24,017 nucleotides of DNA from an uncultured Clostridia bacterium (lineage in GTDB: Bacteria; Bacillota; Clostridia; Oscillospirales; Acutalibacteraceae), in the NCBI GenBank assembly GCA_947628595.1, contig CANRAN010000004.1, positions 1 through 24,017 on the forward strand, read 5' to 3'. Shown piece after piece: positions 22,546 to 24,017 of this stretch. A program made the translations under genes and the position numbers. Positions within the stretch are counted from its first letter, which is position 1. Each line of letters opens with the position of its first letter. Under the pieces are notes generated by a model that ran no database searches, was not told the DNA's origin, and saw only the letters and a program-made list of their open reading frames with translations.

Positions 22546-23163
22546 TCAATATACGCTTCCTATTGCATTAGTCGGATAAATTCTAAATTCAGCCTTACCG
22601 ATTATATTCTCAACAGGTATAAGACCTATATCTGTGCTTCTGCTGTCAAGCGAACCTTCACGATTATCGCCCATTACAAAAACATACCCCTCAGGTATCC
22701 TGTCGGGTATATCAATAGGACGCTTCAATTCAACGGTCTTACCCTTTATATAATCCTCATCAAGTATAACCCCGTCCACGCTTACCGCACCTGTTTCATA
22801 ATTTATAGATAGAGCCTGTCCCTCAGTTGCTATTACCCTTTTTATTATAGGTGTGTTATAATTTTCTCCGTGACTTATAACGACAATATCTCCATATTGA
22901 GGCTTATACATGAAATTGGAAATTATCAGTCTGTCGCCATCTTGTAGTGTATCTGTCATTGATTGCCCGTCAACAGTAACCTGCCTAAATACAAATGTAA
23001 GAAGCAGTACAACAGCTATTATAGCTATGACAAGGGCATTAGCCCATTCAAATATAAGCCCGGTAATTGTTGTTTCTTCCTCCTCATTCACAGGATCTTC
23101 AGCAGATCTCAATTCAACACCACTTTCCTCATCGGTTTCATTATCAATTTTTTTATCAGACAT
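22546..23163 (-). CDS. lepB: Signal peptidase I
   Basis: The 205-residue membrane protease removes signal peptides from secreted proteins. A cytosolic, acidic N-terminal stretch of about 33 residues precedes one membrane helix (about 36-58). The catalytic serine S68 lies in VDGQSM and the lysine K108 in PIIKRVIA. The motif VMGDNREGSLDSR is the conserved box E. ATG 23163 follows GAGAGGTG. It lies 44 bp after the S26-like gene and 27 bp before rbgA. Confidence 0.95.
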   Translation of the reverse strand: MSDKKIDNETDEESGVELRSAEDPVNEEEETTITGLIFEWANALVIAIIAVVLLLTFVFRQVTVDGQSMTDTLQDGDRLIISNFMYKPQYGDIVVISHGENYNTPIIKRVIATEGQALSINYETGAVSVDGVILDEDYIKGKTVELKRPIDIPDRIPEGYVFVMGDNREGSLDSRSTDIGLIPVENIIGKAEFRIYPTNAIGSVY

Positions 23164-23207
23164 AGTAAAACACCTCTCAACTTACCTTTTAAACTTTTTA
23201 TTATCTC

Positions 23208-23699
23208 TCAGCACAGCTTACGTGCATCCTCTCCAAAACTTTTTACAGGGAACAGAACAAATTCTGCTCTGCCCTCAACCATCTCATCGGGAATAAATAT
23301 ATTATCATTCTCCGCCCTGACATAAATTCCCCCCTGATGTTCAGCCTTTTCGGAAAATTCAGCGCAATAAAAACATCCATCCGTTTTTATTATAACGACA
23401 TCATCCTTACCAAAGCTTTTTACCGTTCTATTGACAACAACCGCTGTTTCGTTGCCGTCAATACTCACATTCTCTATCGGATATATTCCATAGAAAATAT
23501 TAAAAACAAGGGTAAAAGCCAGTGCCGCCGCTATGACAAAAAATATAAAACTCAGTAGACTCCTCCACGCTGCCATATCATCGGCAATATCATAAAAAAC
23601 CTCATTCCTGACAGGTATCAGACCTATATGATTATATCCTCCGATTCGTTCCCCCACCTTATCAGGTTTATTTTCGGTACGGGAATTTTTTATTTTCAT
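23208..23699 (-). CDS. S26 (signal peptidase I)-like membrane protein without visible catalytic residues
   Basis: The 163-residue protein has a basic cytosolic N-terminus, one membrane helix (about 47-70) and an outer domain. The outer domain parallels the neighbouring LepB: ENVSIDGNETAV matches RQVTVDGQSMTD, KDDVVIIKTDG matches GDIVVISHG, and DEMVEGRAEFVLFPVK matches ENIIGKAEFRIYPTN. At the serine position there is glutamate (E84), there is no IIKR-type lysine motif, and the GDNR box is missing. I infer a degenerate paralog, not an active peptidase. ATG 23699 follows GAGGTGG; the frame is open to 23759 but that part is the rplS terminator. It could be an accessory or scaffold for LepB, but its function is not known. 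Confidence 0.75.
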   Translation of the reverse strand: MKIKNSRTENKPDKVGERIGGYNHIGLIPVRNEVFYDIADDMAAWRSLLSFIFFVIAAALAFTLVFNIFYGIYPIENVSIDGNETAVVVNRTVKSFGKDDVVIIKTDGCFYCAEFSEKAEHQGGIYVRAENDNIFIPDEMVEGRAEFVLFPVKSFGEDARKLC

Positions 23700-23725
23700 A
23701 TTCGACCACCTCGGCAGCAGATAGC

Positions 23726-23752
23726 AAAAAAGGGACAATAAAGTCCCTTTTT
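23726..23752 (-). terminator. Terminator/attenuator between rplS and the S26-like gene
   Basis: AAAAAGGGAC pairs with GTCCCTTTTT around a 7-base loop, and the minus-strand exit has six T. It lies 8 bp past the rplS stop codon. Partial read-through would supply the downstream genes, giving more L19 than LepB or RbgA. Confidence 0.85.
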
Positions 23753-23759
23753 CCGGCAA

Positions 23760-24017
23760 TTATTTGATTTGCTCTTTAACCTTGGCAGCCTTACCAACTC
23801 TGCCACGGAGATAGTAAAGCTTGCTTCTGCGAACCTTACCGCTTCTGATAACCTTGACATCCACAACATTCGGTGAGTTTATCGGGAATACTCTTTCAAC
23901 GCCTACACCGTATGAAAGACGGCGTACAGTAAAGGTTTCGGCAACCCCGCTTCCCCTTTTGGCAATAACTGTTCCCTCAAACATCTGAATTCTTTCTCTG
24001 TCACCCTCGCGGATATT
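23760..24017 (-). CDS. rplS: 50S ribosomal protein L19, N-terminus outside window
   Basis: The frame is open from the window edge, beginning NIREGDRERIQMFEG, and ends at 23760 with 85 residues visible. The sequence TFTVRRLSYGVGVERVFP and GKVRRSKLYYLRGRVGKAAK is typical of L19, which lies at the 30S-50S interface. The first 30 or so residues are outside. The internal ATG at 23984 is not the start, since the preceding residues match the family. It heads the cluster toward yraN. Confidence 0.97.
   Translation of the reverse strand, partial: NIREGDRERIQMFEGTVIAKRGSGVAETFTVRRLSYGVGVERVFPINSPNVVDVKVIRSGKVRRSKLYYLRGRVGKAAKVKEQIK

Noticed and set aside
1..24017. CRISPR arrays, insertion sequences, prophage or integrated elements
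   Set aside because: No regular spaced repeats, transposase or integrase frames, or target-site duplications were seen; gene content is core chromosomal.

Overview
The window looks like chromosome of a low-to-moderate GC, spore-forming Firmicute of class Clostridia. A Ruminococcus/Oscillospiraceae-like relative is my best guess from gene style, but no marker here fixes the genus. The evidence is the spoIIGA-sigE pair, the MurT/GatD type of cell-wall genes, canonical TTGACA/TATAAT promoters with GGAGG ribosome binding sites, and the Firmicutes order rplS-lepB-rbgA-rnhB-yraN. I see no phage, insertion sequence, plasmid or CRISPR signature. Most genes lie on the minus strand. Only the pilin, ldh, the MATE transporter and one predicted small RNA are on the plus strand.

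Layout, left to right. 1-910: the 5' part of a tRNA-Gly(TCC) gene with its promoter, and a trans-aconitate-methyltransferase-like gene. 911-1394: a gene-free stretch holding a predicted, previously unlabelled small RNA (promoter, 13-bp closing stem, shared terminator). 1395-2735: metY with a clear promoter. 2736-3166: mostly decayed sequence. 3167-4730: a lone prepilin gene and L-lactate dehydrogenase on the plus strand. 4728-6832: murT-gatD on the minus strand, with GatD apparently lacking its catalytic residues. 6850-7160: a frameshifted pnuC relic that still has its promoter. 7301-8960: a MATE efflux gene behind a strong promoter and a 21-bp hairpin. 9002-9393: a possible 28-residue ORF and tRNA-Leu(TAG). 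9589-11844: mazF, spoIIGA and sigE. 12133-13805: a HAD phosphatase and an RluA-type pseudouridine synthase. 13870-17303: tig-clpP-clpX with a hairpin-rich leader. 17360-20525: a dipeptidase, thrC and a metallophosphoesterase. 20650-24017: the rplS operon, including a signal-peptidase-like protein with no visible catalytic residues.

Functional groups: protein quality control (trigger factor plus ClpXP), peptidoglycan modification (MurT/GatD), sporulation control (SpoIIGA processes pro-SigE), translation and ribosome assembly (L19, RbgA, RluA, tRNAs), secretion (LepB), amino acid metabolism (MetY, ThrC) and fermentation (LDH). There is no obvious multi-gene novel system. The most unusual items are the small RNA at about 1239-1390 with partial complementarity to the mazF terminator region, two likely pseudoenzymes (GatD and the S26-like protein), the structured leaders of the MATE gene, tig and mazF, and the ldh ribosome binding site buried in a terminator-like hairpin. 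All calls come from reading the sequence; no database search or folding program was run.
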